DNA from: an uncultured bacterium
Lineage (GTDB): Bacteria > Cyanobacteriota > Vampirovibrionia > Gastranaerophilales > Gastranaerophilaceae
DNA: 42,080 nucleotides
Assembly: GCA_900556295.1 (NCBI GenBank)
Contig: USOK01000001.1
Span: forward strand, 1 to 42,080
Reading direction: 5' to 3'
Positions 23,400 through 31,310 of the stretch are shown in pieces. How positions within the stretch are numbered: position 1 is the first letter of the stretch; the number at the start of each line of letters is the position of its first letter. The notes under the pieces were generated by a model. The model was not told the origin of the DNA, did not search any database, and saw only the letters and a program-made list of their open reading frames with translations. Made by a program: the position numbers and the translations under genes.

Positions 23400-24764
23400 T
23401 TAAAAATTTTGAGTCATTTTTAAAGTTTCATATCTTTTTCTTGTTGTAATATCTACGGGCGAATACGGAACAGAGCAAGCAATCAGAGCAAGTGCCAATG
23501 CCCAAAATCTGTCAGCGTGTCCGTTTACTTCGGAGGTGTCAGCATCAAAACGGATGTTTCCTGCTTTTGTTGCAATTCTTCTTATCGAGTGTAAATCTTC
23601 TCGGATATCGTGTTCGTTTGGTATGAATACGGATTTATCTTCAAAGTTTGTTCTGAGGTTGTATGCCATTTCCTCTTTGGAACGATTCGTAAACATTACC
23701 GCCTCAACCCTGTATCGTCCGAAGTCTTTTTGTGCAGTTTCGGCAAGTTGCATACCTATGCCGGTAGAGTCAATGCAACATCTTCGCAGTTTTGGGTGTT
23801 TTAAAATTTCTGATACTATCTCATATTGGATATGAAAAGGTGTTTTTTCTAAAACTTTAACTTTTCTTGTATATTTTGAGTTTTCAAGCCTTTCAAGACA
23901 CCATATAACCGTTAAGTCTTTTCTTCTGCCGATATCTATTCCTACATACAAATCGCCTTTTATTGTTTCAAGTGATTTTAAAACATCCTGCATCTCGCAA
24001 GTTGCAATAAGTTCATACGGAAGAAAAGCACAGGCTTCATCAATAGCTATACAACAATACTCTTGAAACCAAGTGTAATCGTCAAAACAGTTCTTGCATT
24101 CTTCATCCAACCAAGCCTGTCGTTCTTCTTGTGTTGTGGGTCTGTCATAGATTTTATCAATCAAACCTTCATCAACGGCAAGTTGTATCGGGGTTTTGTG
24201 ATGACTCCATTTGAGTTTACCTTTTTGAACCTGATCCAAGAATTTGTAATAAAGACAGCTTTGACCGTTGTGGGTTGAGAGAATTCTTAGAGGATAACCC
24301 CAAGTGATACAAGGTCGTGCCGCTTTCCATAATTCTTCGGGATTATTGTGGAATGCAAATTCATCGAGTACAACTTTTCCGCCTTTGGAACGAAACCCTT
24401 TAGGGTTTGATGACAATGCGTGTATTTTTGTTCCGTTAGAAAACTGAATAACATAGGCTTTGATGTCTTTTTCTTTATCCAAAATCTGCTCGCCTAAATC
24501 TTTGGCTGCGATATTAAATAAAGTTGCCCATTGTTTGCAATAATCAATGTACTCTCGTGCCGCCGATTCATCGGCAGAAGAAAACCACACAGCCGGAACT
24601 GTTCGTTTTACGCAATCTCTTACATCTTCATAACTTTGTACATATGTTGCTCCTATTCTTCGGGATTTCTCCCATATTTTTACTTTTGAATTATCATCTA
24701 ACCACCGCATTTGATACGGCAGAAAAAAATTAGTTTTCTTCGATTTCTTCGTTATTGTCGTCAT
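23400..24764 (-). CDS. Large terminase (Mu gp28 family)
   Basis: This 454-residue protein packages DNA and cuts the headful. The ATPase part has EKSRRIGATY (residues about 32-41) as a Walker A-like P-loop and KVVLDEFAFHN as Walker B. The nuclease part has YVGIDIGRRKDLTVIW, CIDSTGIG and NGHADRFWALALA acidic motifs of the RNase H-like fold. The ATG at 24764 is preferred, giving a 35-base overlap with the small terminase gene. Length is somewhat shorter than Mu gp28 but complete in domains. Confidence 0.92.
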   Translation of the reverse strand: MTTITKKSKKTNFFLPYQMRWLDDNSKVKIWEKSRRIGATYVQSYEDVRDCVKRTVPAVWFSSADESAAREYIDYCKQWATLFNIAAKDLGEQILDKEKDIKAYVIQFSNGTKIHALSSNPKGFRSKGGKVVLDEFAFHNNPEELWKAARPCITWGYPLRILSTHNGQSCLYYKFLDQVQKGKLKWSHHKTPIQLAVDEGLIDKIYDRPTTQEERQAWLDEECKNCFDDYTWFQEYCCIAIDEACAFLPYELIATCEMQDVLKSLETIKGDLYVGIDIGRRKDLTVIWCLERLENSKYTRKVKVLEKTPFHIQYEIVSEILKHPKLRRCCIDSTGIGMQLAETAQKDFGRYRVEAVMFTNRSKEEMAYNLRTNFEDKSVFIPNEHDIREDLHSIRRIATKAGNIRFDADTSEVNGHADRFWALALALIACSVPYSPVDITTRKRYETLKMTQNF

Positions 24765-25179
24765 GATGGGTGATTCCCAACACCTCTTCTTCAATTTGTG
24801 CAATAAGTTCAGGAGTTAGTCCTCTTGGTGTAGCTTTTTCTTCTTTTTTAGCCACTATGTCCTCATAGTCTTTTACTTTGGTAAACATAGGGACAAGTTT
24901 ACAAAATGCATACATTCTACTGGCATCAATTTTGTTGCCTTTTTCCATATCTTCCGTTATGTCTTTCATTATTTTGCGTGCAAATTCAAACAATTCTTCA
25001 TGGAAAGCAATTTTAGATTTAATATACAACTTGCGTTTATTATCCCAATCGCCTTTTTCTTTCCAATTCATAACGGTTTTTCTGCTAAGATTTAGTTCAT
25101 TGGCAATTGTTTCAACTGTTTTTAATTTGTAAACAAAGAGGTTTTCTGCCTCACCTACAAGATATTGCTTATTAGTCAA
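24730..25179 (-). CDS. Small terminase (Mu gp27 / DUF1804-like)
   Basis: This 149-residue protein has an N-terminal HTH (LKTVETIANELNLSRKTVMNWKEKGDWDNKRK), a helical middle (FEFARKIMKDITEDM) and an acidic end. It should recognise phage DNA for the large terminase. The start is a TTG at 25179, six bases after GGAGG, and no ATG is available near it. It overlaps both neighbouring genes, as in a tightly packed packaging operon. Confidence 0.85.
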   Translation of the reverse strand: MTNKQYLVGEAENLFVYKLKTVETIANELNLSRKTVMNWKEKGDWDNKRKLYIKSKIAFHEELFEFARKIMKDITEDMEKGNKIDASRMYAFCKLVPMFTKVKDYEDIVAKKEEKATPRGLTPELIAQIEEEVLGITHHDDNNEEIEEN

Positions 25180-25414
25180 GTTCAGCCTCCAAGTTTTTAA
25201 TTTTTACTTCAAGGTTTTTAATCTCTGTTTGGATTGTATTTAACCTTTGCATTGATACAAGTGCTTTTTCAGTATCAATTTTGGTTACATCTTCATACGG
25301 ATTAAGCAATGAACGAATAATCAAAATAAGTCCTGATGCTTCCGTATCGAGTGTACGGAAACGTTTTTTGCTTTCTGCAAGCATACCTTTCAATTGTAAT
25401 CTTTCAGGATTCAT
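25172..25414 (-). CDS. Small coiled-coil protein at the Mu gp26 position
   Basis: This 80-residue helical protein has two heptad-rich parts (MLAESKKRFRTLDTEASGLILIIRSLL and LNTIQTEIKNLEVKIKNLEAELD). It sits just before the small terminase, as Mu gp26 does. The exact function in Mu is not well defined. The ATG follows GGGAGG. It overlaps the TTG-started terminase gene by 8 bases. Confidence 0.75.
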   Translation of the reverse strand: MNPERLQLKGMLAESKKRFRTLDTEASGLILIIRSLLNPYEDVTKIDTEKALVSMQRLNTIQTEIKNLEVKIKNLEAELD

Positions 25415-25660
25415 CTATGAAACCTCCCTTTTTAAAATAGGACACCAAAGGTTATTGTCGATTTTGCTTTCAATTCGAGAAAGCAAAGCCGCATGATATT
25501 GGTTTGTTTCAAGCAAATCCTTTAAGATTTCAAAATTATTCTGAATAATTTTTTCAAAGGCTTTCACTTGTGCCTGATGATAAATATACCAAATAGCGAA
25601 AATCAAAGCCGGAAACCCGACATTTTCGATAAATGGAGACAGTTCGTTTAAAAATTCCAT
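25415..25660 (-). CDS. Holin-like protein with one membrane span
   Basis: The likely product is 81 residues from ATG 25660, with AAAGGAG 10 bases upstream; an earlier in-frame start at 25735 would cross a hairpin (25717-25734). A membrane segment at residues about 15-32 (VGFPALIFAIWYIYHQAQ) is followed by a coiled coil (FEKIIQNNFEILKDLLETNQYHAALLSRIESKI). This layout recalls BhlA/UviB-type holin-like proteins. It is the first gene of the leftward late operon. A role in lysis with the amidase is inference. Confidence 0.6.
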   Translation of the reverse strand: MEFLNELSPFIENVGFPALIFAIWYIYHQAQVKAFEKIIQNNFEILKDLLETNQYHAALLSRIESKIDNNLWCPILKREVS

Positions 25661-25943
25661 ATATAAGTAACTCCTTTTATACTTTTCTTCATCCTCTTTA
25701 GTGAAAGAAAACAAGCTGCGAGTTAAGTCTCGCAACTGTTTTCTGCGTATTAAGAGGGGTAAGTGTATATTTTTAGTCTAACTCGTAGTGATTTTGTTTT
25801 TCAAAAATTATTTATTTAAAAAATTATGAAAAAAATTGTTTAATAAAAACTTATGCAAAAAATTTTTGAAAGCGTTGCAGTACACCGTTTATAGTGTGAA
25901 TGTACAAAACCCCCGTTGTAAAAAATAAAGGAATTTAAAAAGT
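25661..25943. promoter_or_regulatory. Divergent late control region
   Basis: The two long late operons start here and run apart, so promoters for both should lie in these 283 bases. The DNA is very AT-rich with A and T runs, except a GTACACC...GTGTGAATGTAC imperfect dyad near 25879-25904. A hairpin TGCGAG-TTAAGT-CTCGCA is at 25717-25734. The dyad is a candidate site for the Mor-type activator, since its TGAATGTAC resembles TGAATGATAC in the 7-9 kb spacers. No consensus promoter stands out, as expected for activator-dependent late promoters. Confidence 0.5.
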
Positions 25944-26918
25944 ATGAAATTCTACGAAGTATTTAAAGCCGGTAAATACCCTCAAGGTAAATTTACTAAA
26001 AAAGAAATTGCAGAAATTGCAAAAAACTATGACCCAAAATTCTGCGAAGCTCCGATTACTATCGACCATCAACAGTCAGGACCCGCTTACGGTTGGGTTG
26101 AAACAGTAAAAGCAGAGGGGGATAAATTAAAAGTTGCTTTTAAAGATATTCCCGAAGCATTTGAAAAAGATGTAAATGATGGAAAGTATAAAAAAGTTTC
26201 CGTTGAATTGTACCGAAATCTTGAAGGCAAAGGTGCTTACCTTAAAGCTGTCTCATTTTTAGGTGCAGCAATCCCTCAAGTTAAAGGTTTGGAAGCTATT
26301 AAATTTATGGAAGCGGAGTCAGATGTTTACGAGTTTGAATCCGAAGATGATTCCGACAACTTTTCGCAAGAAGCTATTGACGATTTGAAAAAGCAGATTT
26401 CTGATTTGGAAACTCAAGTTGCTAATTTCAAAGAAAACAACAAAAAACTTGAAACAATTAAATCTTTGAAAGAAAAGATTTCAGCCCTAACTGATGAAGT
26501 TGCAAGTTTTAAAGAAAAAGCACAAGGCAAAGAAGAAATCGAACAAGAATTAAACAACATTAAACTCGCTATTAAGAAAAAAGAGTTTGATGAGTTTATC
26601 GAAAAACAAATCGAAAAGGGAACATTGGTTCCGGCAAACAAAGAAGTCGTACTATCAATTTTTCAAGAATTAGATAATGTACAGAAATTTGGGGAGGACT
26701 CGCAAGTCATTTCTGACTTTAAATCTTTTATCGAGTCCATTCCGCCCCAAATTACATACAAAGAAACTGCAACAAAAGACAAACACTTGTCTAAAGTGGA
26801 TGTTGAAAAGTTTGCAAATGCCGAAGAAGAATCCTTAGAGATTTTTAAAGAGGCAACCGCTCTTGCGGAAAAAGAAAACATCTCATTCAGAGATGCCCTG
26901 CTTAAATTAAATATTTAG
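25944..26918 (+). CDS. Capsid protease and scaffold (Mu gpI family)
   Basis: This 324-residue protein has an N-terminal protease region with ITIDHQQSGPAYGWVETVKAEG and a KKVSVELYRNLEGKGAYLKAVSFLGAAIPQVKGL segment containing the likely His and Ser of the active site. Residues about 140-225 form a long coiled coil, the scaffold. In Mu, gpI cleaves itself and the scaffold (Z) comes from its 3' end; a similar internal start is possible near Met109 but not shown. It is first in the rightward late operon, directly before the capsid gene. Confidence 0.9.
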   Translation: MKFYEVFKAGKYPQGKFTKKEIAEIAKNYDPKFCEAPITIDHQQSGPAYGWVETVKAEGDKLKVAFKDIPEAFEKDVNDGKYKKVSVELYRNLEGKGAYLKAVSFLGAAIPQVKGLEAIKFMEAESDVYEFESEDDSDNFSQEAIDDLKKQISDLETQVANFKENNKKLETIKSLKEKISALTDEVASFKEKAQGKEEIEQELNNIKLAIKKKEFDEFIEKQIEKGTLVPANKEVVLSIFQELDNVQKFGEDSQVISDFKSFIESIPPQITYKETATKDKHLSKVDVEKFANAEEESLEIFKEATALAEKENISFRDALLKLNI

Positions 26919-26956
26919 TAACATATTACCCCCTCAAAAAATAATAAGGAGTTTAA

Positions 26957-27925
26957 ATGGGAAGACTTGAAGAATTACGCATAAATGCGTACCTTTCGGA
27001 AGTCGCTCGTGGTTACAGAAACAATGCCTTTGTAGCTGATGTCCTGTTCCCAACGATATATTCCGAAAAAGAAAAAATTGACATTTTCCAGTTTAACAAA
27101 GAAGCCTTCAATATCTATGATACGGAACGTGCTATTCGTGCAAACTCAAATGTCATCTCACCGCAAGGTTTCAAAAAGCATACAACAACTTTGACGGAAC
27201 ACGATTTATCTTATCCGATTGATTACAGGGAAGAACAGGAAGCCGAAAAAGTAAAACTGCAACTCCACGCAACAAATGTGGTTACAAACGGATTACAACT
27301 TGAACACGAAAAAGCCTGTGCAGATTTGGTTCAAGACCCGAATAATTATTCTTCCGACAACAAAAGAATTTTATCGGGAACATCCTGCTTTAACTGGTCA
27401 ACCTCAGACCCTCAAGGTATTATTGATGATGCAAAAGATGCCGTATCCAAAAAGATTGCACAAGACCCGAATACTATGGTTATCGGACAATCTGCTTGGA
27501 AACTGCTTAAAAAACATCCTCAACTTAAAGGTTTGATTTCAGATAACCTTAATAAATTAGTAACCATTAATTTACTTAAAGAAATATTTGAAATTGAAAA
27601 CATTTATATTGGTAAGTCTATCTTTGCCGATAAAGACGGAAATTTTGTCAGAATTTGGCAAGACAATATTGTCCTTGCGTATGTTCCGAATTTAGGTGCA
27701 TCAAGAACGGAATACGACCCGTCATTTGCATATACGGTTCGTAAAAAAGATGCCTTAAACATTGACGAATACACAAAAGAAGGTAACAAAGTCAAATACA
27801 TAAGAGCGACTGACATCTACACACCGTTTTTAGTCGGTGCAGAAGCAGGATACTTGATTTCAGGTGTTAATGACCCAAGTTATGACCCCGAAAAAGATAA
27901 AGGAGGTTCAAATGTCCAAGTATAA
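26957..27925 (+). CDS. Major capsid protein
   Basis: This 322-residue protein is placed between the protease/scaffold and a decoration-like gene, and has the pattern of a HK97-fold capsid: FVADVLFPTIYSEKEKIDIFQFNKEAF, a ERAIRANSNVISPQGFKK loop, SYPIDYREEQEA, and a late GKSIFADKDGNFVRIWQDNIVLAYVP and YTVRKKDALNIDEY region. It starts behind AAGGAG. It builds the head shell. The family is clear by context and pattern, not by a single motif. Confidence 0.9.
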   Translation: MGRLEELRINAYLSEVARGYRNNAFVADVLFPTIYSEKEKIDIFQFNKEAFNIYDTERAIRANSNVISPQGFKKHTTTLTEHDLSYPIDYREEQEAEKVKLQLHATNVVTNGLQLEHEKACADLVQDPNNYSSDNKRILSGTSCFNWSTSDPQGIIDDAKDAVSKKIAQDPNTMVIGQSAWKLLKKHPQLKGLISDNLNKLVTINLLKEIFEIENIYIGKSIFADKDGNFVRIWQDNIVLAYVPNLGASRTEYDPSFAYTVRKKDALNIDEYTKEGNKVKYIRATDIYTPFLVGAEAGYLISGVNDPSYDPEKDKGGSNVQV

Positions 27926-28151
27926 GGTAAAACACACCTCTATTATGCATAACGGAAAACTTTGTAAAGAGGGCTCTGTTATTGAGTTAACCGATGCACA
28001 AGCTGCTAAACTTGCTGACTTCGTTGTTTTAGTGCCTGCGACAAAACCTAAAACAAATACTCAAACAAAAACTCAGGCAACCAAAACCGAAACAAAAACT
28101 CAAAATCCCCCTGCAAACACAAATGAAGGAGGTGTAAAAGATGGCGAATAA
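27912..28151 (+). CDS. Small phage protein with Thr/Lys-rich tail
   Basis: This 79-residue protein starts at ATG 27912 behind AAAGGAGG, overlapping the capsid stop by 14 bases. It has a small beta domain (KYKVKHTSIMHNGKLCKEGSVIELTDAQAAKLADFVVLVP) and a low-complexity Thr/Lys/Gln tail. The pattern of an H-x-GK-x-Y/C-x-x-G-x-x-I-E-L core occurs in small proteins beside Mu-type capsid genes. Its role is unknown; capsid accessory or stabilising roles are possible. Confidence 0.7.
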   Translation: MSKYKVKHTSIMHNGKLCKEGSVIELTDAQAAKLADFVVLVPATKPKTNTQTKTQATKTETKTQNPPANTNEGGVKDGE

Positions 28152-28479
28152 AGTATATAAACCTCTTTTAATTGATTCCGTTAAAGCTGCCGTTGATATC
28201 GAACAACACAGATTTATAGGGTTTGACGGAAATTATTGCTCACAAGGAGCTAAAGCTCTCGGAGTATCAGATGTTGCAATTGAAAAAGAACAGTATGTCC
28301 CTGTTGCACTATTAGGAATTTTACTTATAGAAGCAGCCGGCACAATTTCTGTTGGGGATGCCGTTGCATCCGATGAAAACGGAAAAGCCGTTAAAGCAAC
28401 CGACTCTGCAATAATCAACGGATATGCGTTGGATGACGGTGCTGACGGTCAGGAAATACGAATTTTAATAGGACAATAA
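28141..28479 (+). CDS. Capsid decoration-like protein
   Basis: This 112-residue beta-rich protein (HRFIGFDGNYCSQGAKALGV, AAGTISVGDAVASDENGKAVKA, INGYALDDGADGQEIRILIG) resembles DUF2190-type capsid cement proteins, which stabilise the shell from outside. It lies between the capsid-linked gene and gp36. It starts behind GGAGG and overlaps its upstream neighbour by 11 bases. Confidence 0.75.
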   Translation: MANKVYKPLLIDSVKAAVDIEQHRFIGFDGNYCSQGAKALGVSDVAIEKEQYVPVALLGILLIEAAGTISVGDAVASDENGKAVKATDSAIINGYALDDGADGQEIRILIGQ

Positions 28480-28481
28480 TT

Positions 28482-28925
28482 ATGGAATATTGCACGATTG
28501 AAGATATTGAAACTCAAACCTCTACCCCTACTCTAATCCAGCTTACTTCTGATGATGGGCAGGAATCCGTCAATCGTGTTGTTGCCCTTGAGGCAGTCCT
28601 TTATTCTTCTACGCTCATCGATGGGTATTTGAGAGGCAGATACTCTCTACCTCTCAATACTCATTTTCCTTTACTTCGTATATTGGCAATAGATATAAGT
28701 ATTTACAGGCTATACGCACGAAGAATGAGAAACGAAATGCCTGAAGTAATTGAAACTGCATACAAAAACGCAATATCTACTCTAAGAGATATTCAAAAAG
28801 GTGTAATATCCCTGCAAGCAGAAAATGATTTACTTGAAACTTCATCCTTTAATGCTCAGGAGTATAAAACAAATAAGAGTATTCTTGATAAATTATTCGG
28901 AAAGCAAAAAATGAATGAGTATTAG
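28482..28925 (+). CDS. Mu gp36-like protein (DUF1320)
   Basis: This 147-residue protein matches DUF1320: MEYCTIEDIETQT, VALEAVLYSSTLIDGYLRGRYSLPL and PLLRILAIDISIYRLYARR. It is a head-tail connector (head completion) protein in Mu-like phages. It starts two bases after the decoration-like gene and overlaps gp37 by 11 bases. Confidence 0.92.
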   Translation: MEYCTIEDIETQTSTPTLIQLTSDDGQESVNRVVALEAVLYSSTLIDGYLRGRYSLPLNTHFPLLRILAIDISIYRLYARRMRNEMPEVIETAYKNAISTLRDIQKGVISLQAENDLLETSSFNAQEYKTNKSILDKLFGKQKMNEY

Positions 28926-29325
28926 GAATATTGAAAACTCTATCACACAAAAGCTAAAAGACTCTTTTCCCGAAGTTCTTGTGCAAGGTTTCCCCGATAA
29001 ACCCTCCGAGTTTATTCTTTTACACCCGATAGGTGCTTTACTCGTTCATTATCAGGGAAGTAATTACACAAATTCAAATGCTCTCGGAATAATTTCTCAA
29101 GAAAATAAAAAAGAGTTTGCCATAACTGTCGTAACAAGAAATTTAAGAGCAAATCAGGGAGCGTATGAATACATAGATAACGTCAAATCAATCCTTACAG
29201 GATTTCAGCCTGATGAATGCTCAAAATTAATGCCACTAAAAGATTATTTCATTTCTGAAAATGCAGGAATTTGGCAATACGGAATTAATTTTTCACTAAC
29301 TACAACTAACATACAAAATTATTGA
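28915..29325 (+). CDS. Mu gp37-like protein (DUF1834)
   Basis: This 136-residue protein matches DUF1834/gp37: IRNIENSITQKLKDSFPEVLVQGFPDKPSEF, IGALLVHYQGSNYTN, and FAITVVTRNLR. It likely acts as a tail terminator at the head-tail joint. It is coupled to gp36 through an overlap and lies directly before the sheath gene. Confidence 0.9.
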   Translation: MSIRNIENSITQKLKDSFPEVLVQGFPDKPSEFILLHPIGALLVHYQGSNYTNSNALGIISQENKKEFAITVVTRNLRANQGAYEYIDNVKSILTGFQPDECSKLMPLKDYFISENAGIWQYGINFSLTTTNIQNY

Positions 29326-29352
29326 TTAAACATTTACCCAAAAGGAGACTAT

Positions 29353-30585
29353 ATGCCTGCATCATTTTTACATGGTGTCGAAACCATTGAAGTAACCAAA
29401 GGTGCAAGAACAATTACAACGGTAAAAACTGCCGTTGTCGGACTTGTAGGAACTGCACCGATTGAAGATGTTGAAGATGAATACAAAACAATTAATACCC
29501 CGACTTTGATTCTGAATGAAACCGAAGCCGTAAAATATTTCGGTAATCACAAAGCCGGATTTACAATTCCTCAAGCCCTGAAAGCTATCTTTGACCAAGG
29601 TGCCGGAATTGCCATTGTTATTAATGTTTACAACCCCGAAAAACACGACTCCGTTGAAGATGTAAAAATATCCGATATAAACGGAGGGATTGATTCTCAA
29701 ACAGGAAAACGTACAGGAATGAAAGCGTTTGAAGATTGCTATTCCTTATTCGGTTATTATCCGAAAACAATTATTGCTCCCGTTTTCTGTGAAGAGACTG
29801 CCGTTGTATCAGAAATGAATACTCTGTGCAATAAAATCAGAGCAATAGGAATTGTTGATGCTCCTGTTGGAGCTTCCGTATCTGATGTCATTACAGGTCG
29901 TGGGCCAGAAGGCACAATCAACTTTAACACATCTTCAGAACGTCTAATCCTTTGTTATCCGCATTTAAAAGTATATGATTCGGAGTCGGATTCAATAAAA
30001 CTGCAACCTTATTCTCAAAGACTTGCCGGTGTTATTGCTGCCAAAGATGTCGATAAAGGTTATCACTGGTCACCGTCAAATACGGAAATACAGGGAATTG
30101 TCGGTATTGAACGGCAATTAACCTCAATGATTAACGACCCGACAAGCGAAGTTAATACCCTAAACGAAGCCGGAGTTGTAACCGTATTTAACTCATACGG
30201 TTCAGGCTTCAGGACTTGGGGCAACCGTTCTGCTGCATATCCGAGTTTAACCCATCCGACAAACTTCATAAATGTCAGAAGAACAGCCGATATTCTTCAC
30301 GAATCAGTCGAATACTCAATGCTCCAATTTATGGATTATCCGATAGATAACGGCTTGATTGATTCTATTTGTGAAACAGTTAACCAATTTATTCGCACAT
30401 TAATCGGTCGTGGTGCATTGATTGACGGCAAGTGTACTTTTAATCAGGATAAAAACCCTGCAACGGAAATCGCCAACGGGCATCTTGTTTTTGATATTGA
30501 ATTTATGCCTCCGACTCCAGCTGAAAGAATAACCTTTGAATCATTTATTAACATTGAACTGCTGAAATCATTAGGAGCATCATAA
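29353..30585 (+). CDS. Tail sheath protein
   Basis: This 410-residue protein matches the P2 FI-type sheath family: VETIEVTKGARTITTVKTAVVGLVGTAP at the start, the AIFDQGAGIAIVINVY segment and the C-terminal RRTADILHESVEYSMLQFMDYPID, with VFDIEFMPPTPAERITF at the end. The sheath contracts to drive the tube into the host. It starts behind AAAGGAG. The family call is strong. Confidence 0.95.
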   Translation: MPASFLHGVETIEVTKGARTITTVKTAVVGLVGTAPIEDVEDEYKTINTPTLILNETEAVKYFGNHKAGFTIPQALKAIFDQGAGIAIVINVYNPEKHDSVEDVKISDINGGIDSQTGKRTGMKAFEDCYSLFGYYPKTIIAPVFCEETAVVSEMNTLCNKIRAIGIVDAPVGASVSDVITGRGPEGTINFNTSSERLILCYPHLKVYDSESDSIKLQPYSQRLAGVIAAKDVDKGYHWSPSNTEIQGIVGIERQLTSMINDPTSEVNTLNEAGVVTVFNSYGSGFRTWGNRSAAYPSLTHPTNFINVRRTADILHESVEYSMLQFMDYPIDNGLIDSICETVNQFIRTLIGRGALIDGKCTFNQDKNPATEIANGHLVFDIEFMPPTPAERITFESFINIELLKSLGAS

Positions 30586-30761
30586 TGTACGCAACAGTTA
30601 ATAATAATGGCGATTTGGAAGTCCACACAGATGAAAACGACAGTTGCTTTCTTTGTAAAAACTTGTATAAGTGTCCCCTAATACAAGCAATTAGCAAGGA
30701 ATATGTTATCTTGCATTATTCTGACATCGAAATATCACAATGTGCATTATTTAAACGCTAA
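30585..30761 (+). CDS. Small cysteine-rich protein between sheath and tube
   Basis: This 58-residue protein begins at a TAATG overlap with the sheath stop and has a ribosome site (AGGAG) inside the sheath end. It contains SCFLCKNLYKCPLIQA and a later Cys (SQCALF), giving four Cys in a CxxC-x5-C-x22-C pattern that could bind zinc or form a metal cluster. I recognise no family. Sheath and tube genes usually adjoin; the added gene is unusual. It is probably real given the overlap and ribosome site. Confidence 0.65.
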   Translation: MYATVNNNGDLEVHTDENDSCFLCKNLYKCPLIQAISKEYVILHYSDIEISQCALFKR

Positions 30762-30788
30762 CACCCTAAAAATAACGAGGAATATATA

Positions 30789-31310
30789 ATGTCCAAAATT
30801 GAAATTAATAAATTAACCAACGCAAATATTTACATGAACGGTACAAACCTTTTAGGCAGAGCCGAAGAAGTACAGCTACCCCAAATCAAACACAAAATGG
30901 CTGAACACAAAGCCCTCGGTATGGTTGGCTCGGCTGAATTTTTTGCCGGCATAGATAAACTTGAATGCAAAATAAAATGGAATGCGCTCTATCCTAATGT
31001 ATTAAGAACTTGTGCAAATCCGTTTCTTGCCACAATGATTCAAGTTAGAGCTTCACTTGAAACATACAACGGTGCCGGAAGAATTAACGAAGTTCCTGCA
31101 ACTGCGTTTTTAATCGGAACTTTTAAAGAATTTCCGTTGGGGAATATAAAGCCGCATGAAAATGCAGAATACGAAACAACAATGACCGTAACCTACGCAA
31201 AGTTGATTGTAGATAAACAGGAAATCTTTGAAATAGATGTACTGCAAAACATTTACAAAGTGGGAATGGTAGATATGCTCGCAAAATTTAAGAAAAATGT
31301 GGGGGCATAG
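30789..31310 (+). CDS. Major tail tube protein (P2 FII family)
   Basis: This 173-residue protein matches the P2 FII tube family: INKLTNANIYMNGTNLLGRAEEVQLPQIKHKMAEHKALGMVGSAEFFAGIDKLECKIKWNA, then AFLIGTFKEFPLGNIKPHENAEYETTMTVTYAKLIVDKQEIFEIDVLQNIYKVG. It stacks as hexamers to form the inner tube. The ATG has only a weak upstream site (AACGAGG). Length agrees with the family. Confidence 0.95.
   Translation: MSKIEINKLTNANIYMNGTNLLGRAEEVQLPQIKHKMAEHKALGMVGSAEFFAGIDKLECKIKWNALYPNVLRTCANPFLATMIQVRASLETYNGAGRINEVPATAFLIGTFKEFPLGNIKPHENAEYETTMTVTYAKLIVDKQEIFEIDVLQNIYKVGMVDMLAKFKKNVGA

Noticed and set aside
25944..26918. Possible separate scaffold gene within the protease gene
   Set aside because: Mu makes an internal product here, but I see no clear internal ribosome site, so it is only noted in the protease entry.
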